Source of the DNA: Flagellimonas oceani
GTDB lineage: Bacteria > Bacteroidota > Bacteroidia > Flavobacteriales > Flavobacteriaceae
Assembly: GCF_011068285.1 (NCBI RefSeq)
Contig: NZ_CP049616.1
Location: forward strand, 2,646,501-2,710,500
DNA: 64,000 bases
Direction of reading: 5' to 3'
Shown: positions 25,308 through 35,536 of the stretch, piece after piece
Layout of the letters: every line of letters starts with the position of its first letter
How positions within the stretch are numbered: position 1 is the first letter of the stretch
Made by a program: the position numbers and the translations under genes
The notes under the pieces: model-generated
Seen by the model: only the letters and a program-made list of their open reading frames with translations
What the model was told of the DNA's origin: nothing
Database searches by the model: none

Positions 25308-26993
25308 ATGATAAAATCAATTAGCAAAATAGATCTTTCCCCGAAACCGGGCAAGGCGTACTGGGTAAACTGTCACAGGGAATGGCGGGAGGAGATCATT
25401 TATTTTATGATGGTCGACCGGTTTCATGATAGCAATAAACGGCATTCGATGAATTTCGATATCCGGCATGCCGGTTTCGGGAACGAAGAACAGCTGCAAA
25501 AGCCTTTTGGGGGCACCATCAAAGGCATCACAGACAATATCGATTACATCAAAAATTTGGGCTGTACGGCTATCTGGTTAAGTCCCGTGTTTGAAAATAA
25601 CCCAGGATCCTACCATGGCTATGCCATCCAGAACTATATGGACGTGGACAAACGCTGGGGCACCAAGGAAGAACTGGAACAATTGGTGGACAAGGCACAC
25701 GGGCTTGATATAAGGGTCTTTTTGGATATCGTTCTGCACCATTCAGGCGATAATTGGTCCTATCCTTTTGATTATGATTATTTCTATGCTGGTGGCCAAC
25801 GGTTTCCACTAGGAGGTTGGCGCGAGAAAGACAGGCCGATCCCTGTAGAACTGGCAGACCCCGAAATGTATAACCGAAAAGGGCAGATCAGGAATTTCGA
25901 TGCGTATCCCGAGACCCAGGAAGGCGACTTCTTTACCTTAAAAACATTTAGGAACGATGGTTCTCCCGCCAGCGAAAGTTTACTGGATATATTGGTCAAG
26001 ATACACTGTTATTGGATACGCGAGACGGATGTGGACGGTTTTCGTTTGGATGCCGTCAAACACATGAAAGGAAACGACATTAGCCGTTTTTGTTCTAATA
26101 TACGAGAATATGCCTACTCCTTGGGCAAAAGAAACTTTTTCCTGTTTGGCGAAATTATCGGTAATGATGAGATGGGCAATCCCTATATAGGCCCCAAAAT
26201 GCTGCCGAAGGACCGGAATGTATATTACGGGCTAGATTCCATTTTGGACCATCCGTTACATAGTGTTTTGGCAGAAGTGATAAAGGGGAATTCATCTCCA
26301 AATAGATTGATACAACGGTATTCCGATCTGCAAAAGAATGCCCTGGGTAGAGGTGAATATGGGGAATTCCTGGTGACCTATATCGATGACCACGACCAGG
26401 TGGGGATGGACTTTAAGCACCGCTTTGGCCATAATGCCACCCCTGAACAAATTGTTGCAGGAATGGGCTTTCTTATTTGTGCCCTTGGCGCCCCATGTAT
26501 TTATTATGGTACCGAACAAGGTTTTGAGGGCAACGGTATGGATGACCGGTATATCAGGGAAGGAATGTTCGATCCCGATGATAAGGAGACCAACGTATTG
26601 AACCAAGGTTCATGGATATACAAGCGAATTTCGGTCTTGGCACATTTAAGGCAGAAAGAGTCCATTCTAAAGTTCGGTCGAATGTATTTCAGGGAAATTT
26701 CAAAAAACGGGGTTGATTTTCATTTTCCCGATGGCAAGGAATGCCTATTGGCATTTTCAAGGATCCTGCATCAGGGCGAAATCCTTGTCGTCTATAATTC
26801 TTCCCCAAAGGATACCAAAGAAGAATATATAGCGGTCGATACCACTATCAATAAAGAGGGTAGTCTTATGGACTGCATCTATGGTAACAAGAAAAAAATC
26901 AGAATAGAAAAGAATACAGATCAAGAAGCTGGCCGCCTTTTCATCAAGGTAAAGCTAAAACCCATGGAGTTTTTGATGTTCAAGAACAAGTAG
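25308..26993 (+). CDS. GH13 alpha-amylase-family glycoside hydrolase
   Basis: 561 residues, no signal peptide, so cytosolic. Amylase-type TIM barrel with the four conserved regions: 'VFLDIVLHHSGD', catalytic nucleophile Asp in 'VDGFRLDAVKHM', acid Glu in 'FLFGEIIGN', and the third Asp in 'TYIDDHDQVGMD'. A short beta domain follows. Acts on alpha-1,4-glucans or maltodextrin, or synthesises them; the exact specificity is not clear. Between a transporter and an alpha/beta hydrolase, upstream of glucan phosphorylase, it fits intracellular glycogen breakdown. Confidence 0.85.
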   Translation: MIKSISKIDLSPKPGKAYWVNCHREWREEIIYFMMVDRFHDSNKRHSMNFDIRHAGFGNEEQLQKPFGGTIKGITDNIDYIKNLGCTAIWLSPVFENNPGSYHGYAIQNYMDVDKRWGTKEELEQLVDKAHGLDIRVFLDIVLHHSGDNWSYPFDYDYFYAGGQRFPLGGWREKDRPIPVELADPEMYNRKGQIRNFDAYPETQEGDFFTLKTFRNDGSPASESLLDILVKIHCYWIRETDVDGFRLDAVKHMKGNDISRFCSNIREYAYSLGKRNFFLFGEIIGNDEMGNPYIGPKMLPKDRNVYYGLDSILDHPLHSVLAEVIKGNSSPNRLIQRYSDLQKNALGRGEYGEFLVTYIDDHDQVGMDFKHRFGHNATPEQIVAGMGFLICALGAPCIYYGTEQGFEGNGMDDRYIREGMFDPDDKETNVLNQGSWIYKRISVLAHLRQKESILKFGRMYFREISKNGVDFHFPDGKECLLAFSRILHQGEILVVYNSSPKDTKEEYIAVDTTINKEGSLMDCIYGNKKKIRIEKNTDQEAGRLFIKVKLKPMEFLMFKNK

Positions 26994-27029
26994 CGGAAAC
27001 AGAACCTCGTTAAGAATTTGGATAGGATA

Positions 27030-27941
27030 ATGAAATACATAAAGATAAAAAAAATGGTTTTTTTGGCAGTATTGGTGATTCTGGTATTGTTCATCTCGGT
27101 AGCGGGGTACCAATACCTAACCGTCGCTTTAGCACCTGAATATGATCCCGATACCATGCCCTTGAACTATGAAATAGTGGGCAAGGGCGAAAGGAACATC
27201 ATCCTAATCCATGGCATGGCAGGTACTAAAGATTATTGGAAAAAGGATTTGGAACAAGTTACCGGAACGTACAGGCTTCTTTTGGTCGACTTGTTGGGTT
27301 TCGGCGATTCGCCAAAACCCCAAAGTGAATATACCCTCGAAATTCAGCTTGCGGCACTTGAGAACATCATCACGAACGAGGGCTTTAATAATGGCAACAC
27401 CCTTATCTTGGGCCACTCCATGGGCGCGGTAATTTCCTTGGCCCTCTTTGCGGAACGCCCCGACTGGTTTAGAGGGGCTACGGTCATAGGCCTCCCCGTT
27501 TTCGAAGGCAAAGACCAATTTTTGGAACAGATGTCCAGTAATTCCTTTTTAGACAAGCTTGCCGTAAGCTCCTATGGGAAAGTGTTCTGTATGCTCCACC
27601 CCTTATACATTGTTAAATGGTTCAAGCCTAAAAATCTGACCGATGATGTTTTTAGGGACTCGAAAAAGCATACCTGGCAGAGCTACTACAATTCGTTGAA
27701 CGAGGTCATTCTAAAAACGGATCTCTACGCCCTTACGAAGAACATAATCAATCGAAAGATCCTCTTTATCCAAGGCACCGATGATAAAGTGGCACCCTTT
27801 GTCAACGTGGAAAAGTTTGCAAAGTCCTTTCCCCGTGCAAAATTAATGGAAATACGGGATGGTGACCACCAGCTCTTTCTGAAGGTACCACTTGAGGTTT
27901 GGAAAGCGATAGATAATTATTTTGACGGAAAATCACAATGA
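27030..27941 (+). CDS. Membrane-anchored alpha/beta hydrolase
   Basis: About 303 residues (ATG at 27030). One N-terminal membrane helix ('MVFLAVLVILVLFISVAGYQYL'). The hydrolase part has the oxyanion 'ILIHGMAGTKDYW', nucleophile elbow 'ILGHSMGAVISL' (Ser), Asp in 'IQGTDDKVAPF' and His in 'IRDGDHQLFL'. Substrate unknown; it could be an esterase, lipase or lactonase. Confidence 0.82.
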   Translation: MKYIKIKKMVFLAVLVILVLFISVAGYQYLTVALAPEYDPDTMPLNYEIVGKGERNIILIHGMAGTKDYWKKDLEQVTGTYRLLLVDLLGFGDSPKPQSEYTLEIQLAALENIITNEGFNNGNTLILGHSMGAVISLALFAERPDWFRGATVIGLPVFEGKDQFLEQMSSNSFLDKLAVSSYGKVFCMLHPLYIVKWFKPKNLTDDVFRDSKKHTWQSYYNSLNEVILKTDLYALTKNIINRKILFIQGTDDKVAPFVNVEKFAKSFPRAKLMEIRDGDHQLFLKVPLEVWKAIDNYFDGKSQ

Positions 27942-27978
27942 ACAGGAATGAATACTAATCTGAAAATGAAATGGAAAG

Positions 27979-30519
27979 ATGAAAAAACAAAAATACAGTA
28001 CAGATCAATTCTACGGATTGATGCACACGGACGTCGAGGGAATCGATGCCCTTATTGAACTGGCCCTGAACATCCGGTGGTCATGGAACCATGCCTCGGA
28101 TGAATTATGGCAGCAACTAGATCCGGAACTCTGGGAATTCACACGAAACCCATGGGTCATTCTACAAACGGTTTCACGAGATCGACTGGAGGAGCGTTTG
28201 ACGGACCCGGCTTTTCGAGAAAAACTCAAAGGCCTATTAAAGGCAAACGAACAAGCGAATTCCGCTCCTTCATGGTTTCAGGAAAAACATCCGAAGGCAG
28301 CACTTACGACCATTGCCTATTTCAGTATGGAATATATGCTCAACGAGGCCCTGCCTATTTATGCCGGTGGCCTGGGCAATGTAGCGGGAGACCAACTAAA
28401 AGCGGCCAGTGATCTGGGCGTGCCCGTTGTTGCCGTTGGGCTACTTTATGCTAAAGGCTATTTCCGTCAGGAAATCGATAAATACGGCACGCAAAATGCC
28501 CTGTTCCCCTATAACGACCCAGGGCAATTGCCCGTTACACCCTTACGCTTACCGAACGGGGAATGGCTTCGTATAAAGGTATCGTTGCCCGGTCATCCGA
28601 TATGGCTCCGGGCCTGGCAGGTACAGGTAGGTAGGTCCAAGCTTTATCTGTTGGACAGCAACGACGCCGCCAACCTGCCCATCCATCGGGGAATAACCGA
28701 TGAGCTGTATGGTGGAGGGCCCGAACTGCGCATAAAACAGGAAATCATATTGGGCGTGGGTGGCTACAGACTATTAAAAGCCCTGGATATAAAACCTGAA
28801 GTATGCCATATGAACGAGGGGCATGCGGCCTTTTTGGTCCTGGAACGTGCCAACGATTTTATGAAGGCGAACGGCACTTCTTTCGAAGAGGCGCTTGCCG
28901 TAACCCGGGCGGGCAACCTATTTACTACACATACGGCAGTCGCGGCCGGTTTTGATCATTTCAGCCCCTCGTCCATGGAATACCATTTGGGCACTTATGC
29001 CAAAGAAGAATTGGGCCTTGATTTTAATGATCTGATGGCCTTGGGGCGTGCGGACGCCAATAACCGATCGGAAAGTTTTAACATGGCCTATCTGGCCATT
29101 CGTGGTAGCGGGGCTGTAAATGGCGTTAGCCGTTTGCACGGAGAGGTAAGCAGAAATCTTTTCAACAATCTTTTCCCGCGTTGGCCGGAAGCTGAAGTTC
29201 CGGTAGGCCATGTGACCAATGGGGTGCACATGCCATGCTGGGATTCCAAATATGCCGATGAAATCTGGACGGAATCCTGCGGAAAGGATCGCTGGAGGGG
29301 CGAACTCGATGACCATTCAGCGCATATTTCGAAACTATCCGACGAAAAACTCTGGGAATTTAGGAACCGATCGAGAAATCGCCTTGTCGATTTTATAAGG
29401 GAAAGGTTTGAGAGACAGGCAATAGTCTCGGGCCTACCGTCGGAAGTGGTAACGACCGCAGAACAGGTTTTTGACCCCAATACCTTGACCTTGGGCTTCG
29501 CCCGCCGGTTTGTGCCTTACAAAAGACCGGATCTCTTGTTACACGATCCCGAACGGTTTGTCCGAATCCTTACCAACCCGGAACATCCGGTACAATTGGT
29601 CCTGGCCGGTAAAGCGCCGCCATTTGATGAAGCGGGAAAAGGATTGATACGAAAATGGGTGCAGTTTATCCAACAGCATAATCTGCACAGGCATGTCCTC
29701 TTTCTAAGTGATTATGACATGATGTTGGCGGAAAATTTGGTCCAAGGTGTCGATGTATGGCTAAATACCCCGAGACGGCCCTGGGAGGCCAGTGGTACCA
29801 GTGGTATGAAAGTACTTGTGAACGGTGGCCTCAATTTATCGGTACTGGACGGTTGGTGGGCCGAGGCCTATACTCCCGAAGTGGGCTGGGCCTTGGGCGA
29901 TGGCCAAGAACATGGCGACGATCCCGCGTGGGACGCGCACGAGGCAGCAGCACTATATGAAATACTGGAGCAGCAGGTCGTCCCCGAATTCTACGCACGT
30001 AACAAAAAAGGAGTATCGGAAATTTGGGTAGAGCGCATGCGAAAAAGTATGGCGACCCTAACGCCCCGTTTTTCGGCCAACCGAACGGTTCGCGAATATA
30101 CGGAGGACTATTATCTGCCAGCGGCGATCAACTATAAAAAGTGCGCAGCGAGAAAAGGGGCTAAAGGGAAAAGAATCGTTGGCGCAGGCCATGAGCTCAA
30201 AGCTAAATGGGATGCCGTAAAATTCGGACAAGTTCAAATCGAAAGCGAACGCCAAAAACATCACTTTAAGGCACCTATCTGGTTAAATGGAATAAACCCA
30301 AAACATGTTCAGGTAGAACTGTTCGCGGAAGGTATCAACGGTGGAGCGCCCGAAAAAATCAAGATGAAATTTGATTGGATGGGGGAAAATGGGGCACATA
30401 ACTTTTATGCACAGGTAATCACAGACAGGCCTACCGATCACTTTACCGTTCGTATTGTACCCAGTTACGAAGGAGTTTCCGTACCGTTGGAGGATAACTT
30501 GATACTATGGCAGCACTAA
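27979..30519 (+). CDS. glgP: Alpha-glucan (glycogen) phosphorylase with DUF3417 N-terminal domain
   Basis: 846 residues. N-terminal ~120 residues match DUF3417 ('IELALNIRWSWNHASDELWQQLDPELWE'), then a GT35 phosphorylase with 'YFSMEYMLNEALPIYAGGLGNVAGDQLKAASDLG' and the PLP-binding region 'RRPWEASGTSGMKVLVNGGLN', where the Lys holds the cofactor. It releases glucose-1-phosphate from alpha-1,4-glucan using phosphate, saving ATP. With phosphoglucomutase at 42292 this feeds the glycolytic genes of the island. Confidence 0.94.
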   Translation: MKKQKYSTDQFYGLMHTDVEGIDALIELALNIRWSWNHASDELWQQLDPELWEFTRNPWVILQTVSRDRLEERLTDPAFREKLKGLLKANEQANSAPSWFQEKHPKAALTTIAYFSMEYMLNEALPIYAGGLGNVAGDQLKAASDLGVPVVAVGLLYAKGYFRQEIDKYGTQNALFPYNDPGQLPVTPLRLPNGEWLRIKVSLPGHPIWLRAWQVQVGRSKLYLLDSNDAANLPIHRGITDELYGGGPELRIKQEIILGVGGYRLLKALDIKPEVCHMNEGHAAFLVLERANDFMKANGTSFEEALAVTRAGNLFTTHTAVAAGFDHFSPSSMEYHLGTYAKEELGLDFNDLMALGRADANNRSESFNMAYLAIRGSGAVNGVSRLHGEVSRNLFNNLFPRWPEAEVPVGHVTNGVHMPCWDSKYADEIWTESCGKDRWRGELDDHSAHISKLSDEKLWEFRNRSRNRLVDFIRERFERQAIVSGLPSEVVTTAEQVFDPNTLTLGFARRFVPYKRPDLLLHDPERFVRILTNPEHPVQLVLAGKAPPFDEAGKGLIRKWVQFIQQHNLHRHVLFLSDYDMMLAENLVQGVDVWLNTPRRPWEASGTSGMKVLVNGGLNLSVLDGWWAEAYTPEVGWALGDGQEHGDDPAWDAHEAAALYEILEQQVVPEFYARNKKGVSEIWVERMRKSMATLTPRFSANRTVREYTEDYYLPAAINYKKCAARKGAKGKRIVGAGHELKAKWDAVKFGQVQIESERQKHHFKAPIWLNGINPKHVQVELFAEGINGGAPEKIKMKFDWMGENGAHNFYAQVITDRPTDHFTVRIVPSYEGVSVPLEDNLILWQH

Positions 30520-30543
30520 ATCAAATTTCAAATAATCGGACAG

Positions 30544-30765
30544 ATGAAAACACTGGAATATCACGAAACCATATTGAAAAAAGTCAGCTTCGACAAGAGG
30601 TTGTTAAAGATGGAACTGAAAAAGGCGGTTCGCAATACCACTTGTTCCGAACAGCCAGTGCTTCTTGAATGGTGCGGAGAGCACCTTGGCGAGGAATACA
30701 AAAAGATGGCCGCCGGTTTTATGGAAAACAAAAGTTGTGCTTTCGAAGACGGGGGCAATAAATAA
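30544..30765 (+). CDS. Small uncharacterised protein, Cys-containing
   Basis: 73 residues; 24 bases after glgP and 8 before the acetate kinase-like gene, co-directional. It is mostly helical and charged, with three Cys ('TTCSEQPVLLEWCGEHLGEEY', then 'KSCAFED'). No signal peptide or family recognised. Position inside a tight operon supports a real gene; a role beside glucan phosphorylase or acetate kinase is only a guess. Confidence 0.5.
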   Translation: MKTLEYHETILKKVSFDKRLLKMELKKAVRNTTCSEQPVLLEWCGEHLGEEYKKMAAGFMENKSCAFEDGGNK

Positions 30766-30773
30766 AATACCAA

Positions 30774-32072
30774 GTGAAAATATATCCGCAAAATTCAAAT
30801 CTTTTAACGATCAGTGCCGGTCCATCGAGTATTAGGTTCGCTATGTATGAAATGGCCGAAAATCCCGTGAAGGAACTTTTTGGCGATATCCGTCACATCG
30901 GTTCCGGTAACGAGGTTTTCAGGGTAACCCACGTTAAAGGCAATGAAAGGGAAAACTCACGGATATACGCTCCTGGCTTTTACCAAGCTACTGTTTTTTT
31001 AATAAGCTGGCTCAAAAACCAGCCAGGCTCTGATCGTATTGGGCACATAGGGCACAAGATAACATATGGATTGAACCATCAAGGACCGAAAGTAATCGAT
31101 ACCGCCCTGTTGGCCGAGCTGAAACAGATCGCGGACTACATTCCCGACCGTCTTCCCGCAGAGATTGAGATTGTTGAAACGTTCACAATGCGATATCCGA
31201 CCTTACGGCAGGTGGCCTGTTTCGATACCAGCTTTCATGCAGACTTGCCTCGGGTTGCCAAGATACTCCCTATTCCAAGGCGTTTTGAACGGACCGGAAT
31301 CCATAGGTATGGCTTTCACGGCCTGTCCTTTTCCCATCTCATGATTGAACTCAAAAAAAGGATCGGTATTCAAAAAGCCAATGGAAGGGTCATTCTTGTA
31401 CATCTTTGTGAAGAAGCGAGTCTGACCGCTGTCAAAGAGGGCAAGAGCATAGATACCAGTATGGGGTTTACACCTTCGGGTGGATTGGTCATGGGCACTC
31501 GAAGCGGAGATTTAGACCCCGGTGTTGTAGGGTATTTACTGAAAAAAGAACGGTTGGGGGCAAAACAGTTCAACCGTTTGATCAATCATGAGGGTGGTTT
31601 GCTCGGAATCTCCGAAACAAGTGCCAATATACATGATTTATTACTGAAAGAAGATGCTGATCCAAGGGCGGCGGAAGCGGTGGCCCTATTCTGTTATCAG
31701 ATAAGAAAATATATCGGAGCGTTTACCACCGTCTTGGGCGGACTGGATGTACTGGTTTTCTCTGGCGGCATAGGCGAAAACGCCCCTATCATACGGTCAA
31801 GGATTTGTCAGGGACTTGACTTTTTAGGTATTGGACTCGATGAAGAACAAAACAGGAAAAATTCATATAAAATTTCGGACGTGGACGGTAAGGTACTAGT
31901 TAAAGTAATTCATTCTGACGAGGAGACCATCATTGCAAAAAATGTGGCCCAAGAGTATTTTAAAGATGGCAATGATGATAAAACAATACCATACGGACTT
32001 AGCGAAAGGCAAAAAAGTCCGAGGGCTTCCCTCCGAAGAAATTTTGGGAAATCCAACGTATGGGATGGGTAA
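30774..32072 (+). CDS. Acetate/propionate kinase-family protein with altered active site
   Basis: 432 residues, GTG start. The family fold is clear: 'RYGFHGLSFSHL' (H182), 'CFDTSFHADLP' (D151), 'SIDTSMGFTPSGGLVMGTRSGDLDPG' (R243) and 'GGIGENAPIIR'. Several active-site positions differ from the well-studied Methanosarcina enzyme: N7 is Ser14 ('TISAGPSS'), R91 is Lys95 ('GHKITYG') and N211 in HLGNGAS is Glu213 ('HLCEEAS'). It may have changed substrate, be weak or be regulatory. It lies among glycolytic genes, where acetyl-phosphate to acetate with ATP formation would be expected; activity is not assured. Confidence 0.8.
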   Translation: MKIYPQNSNLLTISAGPSSIRFAMYEMAENPVKELFGDIRHIGSGNEVFRVTHVKGNERENSRIYAPGFYQATVFLISWLKNQPGSDRIGHIGHKITYGLNHQGPKVIDTALLAELKQIADYIPDRLPAEIEIVETFTMRYPTLRQVACFDTSFHADLPRVAKILPIPRRFERTGIHRYGFHGLSFSHLMIELKKRIGIQKANGRVILVHLCEEASLTAVKEGKSIDTSMGFTPSGGLVMGTRSGDLDPGVVGYLLKKERLGAKQFNRLINHEGGLLGISETSANIHDLLLKEDADPRAAEAVALFCYQIRKYIGAFTTVLGGLDVLVFSGGIGENAPIIRSRICQGLDFLGIGLDEEQNRKNSYKISDVDGKVLVKVIHSDEETIIAKNVAQEYFKDGNDDKTIPYGLSERQKSPRASLRRNFGKSNVWDG

Positions 32073-32202
32073 ATGGAATATTGTGATTTCTTCGTTCGGA
32101 TTGGCGTACGAAATATCCGCTAGTTGAAACGACGTATTGTAAACCGGGCTGGTTAATCTTCTCGGGAGGTACTCAATAAAAAAATTATAAAGAACCAAGT
32201 GT

Positions 32203-33171
32203 ATGAAGACTATTGAACACATAGCAATTTTTACGTCGGGGGGCGATTCCCCGGGGATGAATGCCGCCTTATACGGAATTGTGAAAAAAGCAGAACAAAG
32301 TGGTATCAGGTTAAGTGGTATCCGAAAAGGATATGAGGGCCTAATAGATGGCGATTTGGTTCCCTTGGACGCCCACAAATTACAAAAGATGGTACATCGG
32401 GGAGGAACACTGTTAAAAACAGCTCGAAGCAAACGTTTTTTAACGCTAGAAGGAAGACAGCGGGCATTGGAAAATCTTCAAAAAAATGAAGTCGATGCTC
32501 TGATCGCCATAGGTGGCGATGGAACATTTAAAGGTCTGTTGGCATTTTCAGAAATCTGTGACCTCCCGTTTTTGGGCATTCCCGGCACCATAGACAACGA
32601 TCTGGCCGGTACCGATTTTACGCTCGGTTTCGATTCTGCCGTAAATACCGCAATTGAAAACATCGATAAGATCAGGGATACCGCAGAAGCTCATAACAGA
32701 ATATTTCTGATCGAGGTGATGGGTAGGGACTGTGGTTATATCGCCATCCACTCTGGATTGGGTACCGGCGCGGATGCCATTTTGATCCCTGAAAGCGCAC
32801 ATGACTTTATCCAATTGTTGGAAAAGGCGGGAAGTTACGATCGTGAAGAGGCCTTTATCGTAATCGTTTCAGAAGGAGATGAACTCGGGGCCGAGGTGGC
32901 AGCCAAAAAGATAAAGGAAATAAACCCTGACGTGGACCTGCGCATTACGAAACTGGGGCATGTGCAACGCGGGGGCAACGCATCCGCTTTTGATAGAATG
33001 TTGGGCATACGGCTTGGTGCAGCTGCTGTAGAGGCACTTTTGCGCGGAAGGAAGAATGTCATGGCGGGAATCTTGAACAACGAACTGAGCCTGACCCCAT
33101 TTGACCGAGTGGTAAAAGAGCATCAAGTGAACGATGAATTGCAGGGCCTATTAAAAATTTTCGGGAACTAA
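32203..33171 (+). CDS. pfkA: ATP-dependent 6-phosphofructokinase
   Basis: 322 residues. 'IAIFTSGGDSPGMNAAL', 'IAIGGDGTFKGL' (Gly at the position that selects ATP rather than pyrophosphate), 'GIPGTIDNDLAGTDFTLGF' (catalytic Asp) and 'EVMGRDCGYIA' identify the ATP-type enzyme. Phosphorylates fructose-6-phosphate to fructose-1,6-bisphosphate, the irreversible glycolytic step. It is 130 bases after the acetate kinase-like gene and 7 before the next gene. Confidence 0.96.
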   Translation: MKTIEHIAIFTSGGDSPGMNAALYGIVKKAEQSGIRLSGIRKGYEGLIDGDLVPLDAHKLQKMVHRGGTLLKTARSKRFLTLEGRQRALENLQKNEVDALIAIGGDGTFKGLLAFSEICDLPFLGIPGTIDNDLAGTDFTLGFDSAVNTAIENIDKIRDTAEAHNRIFLIEVMGRDCGYIAIHSGLGTGADAILIPESAHDFIQLLEKAGSYDREEAFIVIVSEGDELGAEVAAKKIKEINPDVDLRITKLGHVQRGGNASAFDRMLGIRLGAAAVEALLRGRKNVMAGILNNELSLTPFDRVVKEHQVNDELQGLLKIFGN

Positions 33172-33178
33172 AAATAGA

Positions 33179-35536
33179 ATGAAACGATCGACAACCAACA
33201 TAGCGATTATTTTCTTGCTGACTGCAGCGACTATTATCTTTGAGATAAGTCTTTCACGCCTGTTCTCATACCTTCTTAGTTTTCATTTCGTGCTCATTAT
33301 CATTGCTTTTTCCATACTCGGTCTTGGCATTGGCCAGATAACGTATGCCAAGTATTCCGAGAAGATAGATCATTCATTGCTTTGGTGGATGGCACTACCG
33401 TCAATCTCAATGTTTTTAAGCTTTACCCTTTTGCTTGTCCTTTCACAAATAGGCGTTTCGTCATCCACGGATTTTGGCCTGCCCATTTTTATACTCTTGT
33501 CAACCGTTCCGTTCATAGCCATCGGAATAGTCTATGCCCATATTTTTGAAATGGATAAACGGCATGTGTCAACCTTATACGCCTTAGATCTCATAGGGGC
33601 GGCCACAGGCGCACTCGCCTCCATTTTTTTGCTTAATGCATTTGGCTTGGTAGAGGTAGTGGCGATAGCCATAGGCTTACTGTTGCTGGCCCTGATAATA
33701 GCGTTGATAACAGTCAAGAACCGTTATTCAAAAATACTGGTCCCCTTAGTGCTGGTCGTTATTTTTTTAATGGGATTTGCAAAGGATGCCCTGAACTTCG
33801 ATATACCCGTTGCAAAAGACCCGTCCAAGGATTTGTACCGGTTGATGGCCAACCCTGCTTTGAAAAGCGAAAAACTGGAAAGCCGTTGGAGCGCATTTGG
33901 CAAGACCGATCTGGTCAAGTTCACGTATCCTGATGGTACGGTGTCCAAATCAATGTTTATCGATGGTGCGGCAGGAACCGATGTAATCTCCATTGACGAG
34001 CTTGCCAAGGATACCGTAGAAATGAAAAGGGTGCTGTATGGGTTTCCGGGGATTTTTGCCATGAATTTTTTAAGCGAAAAGGAAAAGGATTCCGTGCTGA
34101 TAATTGGTCCCGGTGGTGGAATTGATATTGCCGCAACATACTTCATGGGCTTTAAATATATTGAAGCGGCAGAGGTCAACCCCTCCTTTGTGGCACTGAT
34201 GAAAAAGTACAACCCTTCAACCTTTAATGACAAGGAGAACATAAAGGTACATGTGAACGAGGGAAGAAATTTTGTGGTCGAAAACAAGGGAAAATACGAT
34301 GCCGTTATGTTGACCATTCCGGTGACCAAAAGTTCAAGGGGCACAGATTTTTACGGACTTACCGAGAACTATCTGTTTACCATGGAGGCACTTGCGGATT
34401 ATCTGGATGGTTTAACGGAAGACGGTGCCATCTATTTTACGATGCACGGAAGGCAGGAGGTATATAATATGTTGGCGAACTTTTTGGAGCTACAGGAGCG
34501 GATGGGGGTAGGTCAATTAGAGGCGTTAAAAAAGGTTTATATCTATTCCAACGAAATGAACCCTGTATTGGTCATTAAAAAGAACCCTTTTGAACAAAAA
34601 ACAATAGAGGAGGCACATAAAACCGCACACTATTATGGATTGGACAAGGAGCCGTTTTATTTTCCATATATCGAACAAGAAGGTTTGGACACCATCGTAC
34701 AGAACGTAAATTATAAGTGGTATATGTTCGACGATCTGTTGTATGATATCTCCAAAGGCTCCTATGCGTATGATGAACTTTGGAAAACCGCATCCATAAA
34801 CTTGAGTCCGGTTTCCGATGATTCCCCCTATTTTTTTAATTACAACAATGGCATACCCGATGCCATGACCACCCCCTTATGGCTTGGTCTGTTCATCGTC
34901 GGGTGGTTCATAGTCAACCATGTGAACGGATGGAGATCGGTTTCTTTTTCAGAAAACACCTCTATATACATGCAAAGAAAATTTAGAGCCTGGGCACTTA
35001 TATCCTTTTTGTTGGGATTCTCATATATACTCATACAAGGGTATCTTTTTCAAATACTCAACTTAAAGCTCTCCAACCCTTCCCAGTCCTTTTCATTATT
35101 GCTTTTTACGTTTTTACTGGGCAATGGGGTGGGCAGCCTTTTGACGGGAACTTTCAAAAAAAATCTTTCCCGTAAGCTCATCGTATACTCGGCCTTGATC
35201 GTTTTGGTTTCCTTATTGACCGTATATGTACTGCTCCCTATATGGTATAAACAACTATCAGAATTCTGGATAGCCTTATTTTTACTGCTTCCGTCTTTCT
35301 TTATAGGGATCCCTTTTCCAGTATTGCTAAAAACGGCCTCCTCGCTGAAAGAGAAGAAAAGCATTCCCTATTTATTAGGTATATCAAGCGTGGCGGGTGT
35401 TGCTGCCTCGATCTTTGCCATTGTCATTTCCATCCTGTATGGTTACAGGTTTGTATTCCTGCTCGGCTTGTTCGGATACGGTGTAGTGATAATGCTGGCG
35501 TACAGATTAAAAACCCTTAAAATCGTACACACATGA
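33179..35536 (+). CDS. Membrane protein with internal spermidine synthase-like domain
   Basis: 785 residues. About seven hydrophobic helices at the N-terminus (residues 1-210), a soluble methyltransferase-like domain in the middle ('[19 protein letters not shown]', '[14 protein letters not shown]', '[22 protein letters not shown]'), and about six more helices at the C-terminus. The order differs from the protein at 1774, where the soluble domain is terminal. Function unknown. Its last codons overlap the next gene by 4 bases. Confidence 0.75.
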   Translation: MKRSTTNIAIIFLLTAATIIFEISLSRLFSYLLSFHFVLIIIAFSILGLGIGQITYAKYSEKIDHSLLWWMALPSISMFLSFTLLLVLSQIGVSSSTDFGLPIFILLSTVPFIAIGIVYAHIFEMDKRHVSTLYALDLIGAATGALASIFLLNAFGLVEVVAIAIGLLLLALIIALITVKNRYSKILVPLVLVVIFLMGFAKDALNFDIPVAKDPSKDLYRLMANPALKSEKLESRWSAFGKTDLVKFTYPDGTVSKSMFIDGAAGTDVISIDELAKDTVEMKRVLYGFPGIFAMNFLSEKEKDSVLIIGPGGGIDIAATYFMGFKYIEAAEVNPSFVALMKKYNPSTFNDKENIKVHVNEGRNFVVENKGKYDAVMLTIPVTKSSRGTDFYGLTENYLFTMEALADYLDGLTEDGAIYFTMHGRQEVYNMLANFLELQERMGVGQLEALKKVYIYSNEMNPVLVIKKNPFEQKTIEEAHKTAHYYGLDKEPFYFPYIEQEGLDTIVQNVNYKWYMFDDLLYDISKGSYAYDELWKTASINLSPVSDDSPYFFNYNNGIPDAMTTPLWLGLFIVGWFIVNHVNGWRSVSFSENTSIYMQRKFRAWALISFLLGFSYILIQGYLFQILNLKLSNPSQSFSLLLFTFLLGNGVGSLLTGTFKKNLSRKLIVYSALIVLVSLLTVYVLLPIWYKQLSEFWIALFLLLPSFFIGIPFPVLLKTASSLKEKKSIPYLLGISSVAGVAASIFAIVISILYGYRFVFLLGLFGYGVVIMLAYRLKTLKIVHT

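Noticed and set aside
32203..33171. Possibility that PfkA is pyrophosphate-dependent
   Set aside because: The diagnostic position is Gly (GGDGT) rather than the Asp of PPi-type enzymes.
33724..34344. 206-residue minus-strand ORF
   Set aside because: It lies opposite the membrane/spermidine-synthase-like gene; low-complexity Ser/Lys composition typical of antisense frames.
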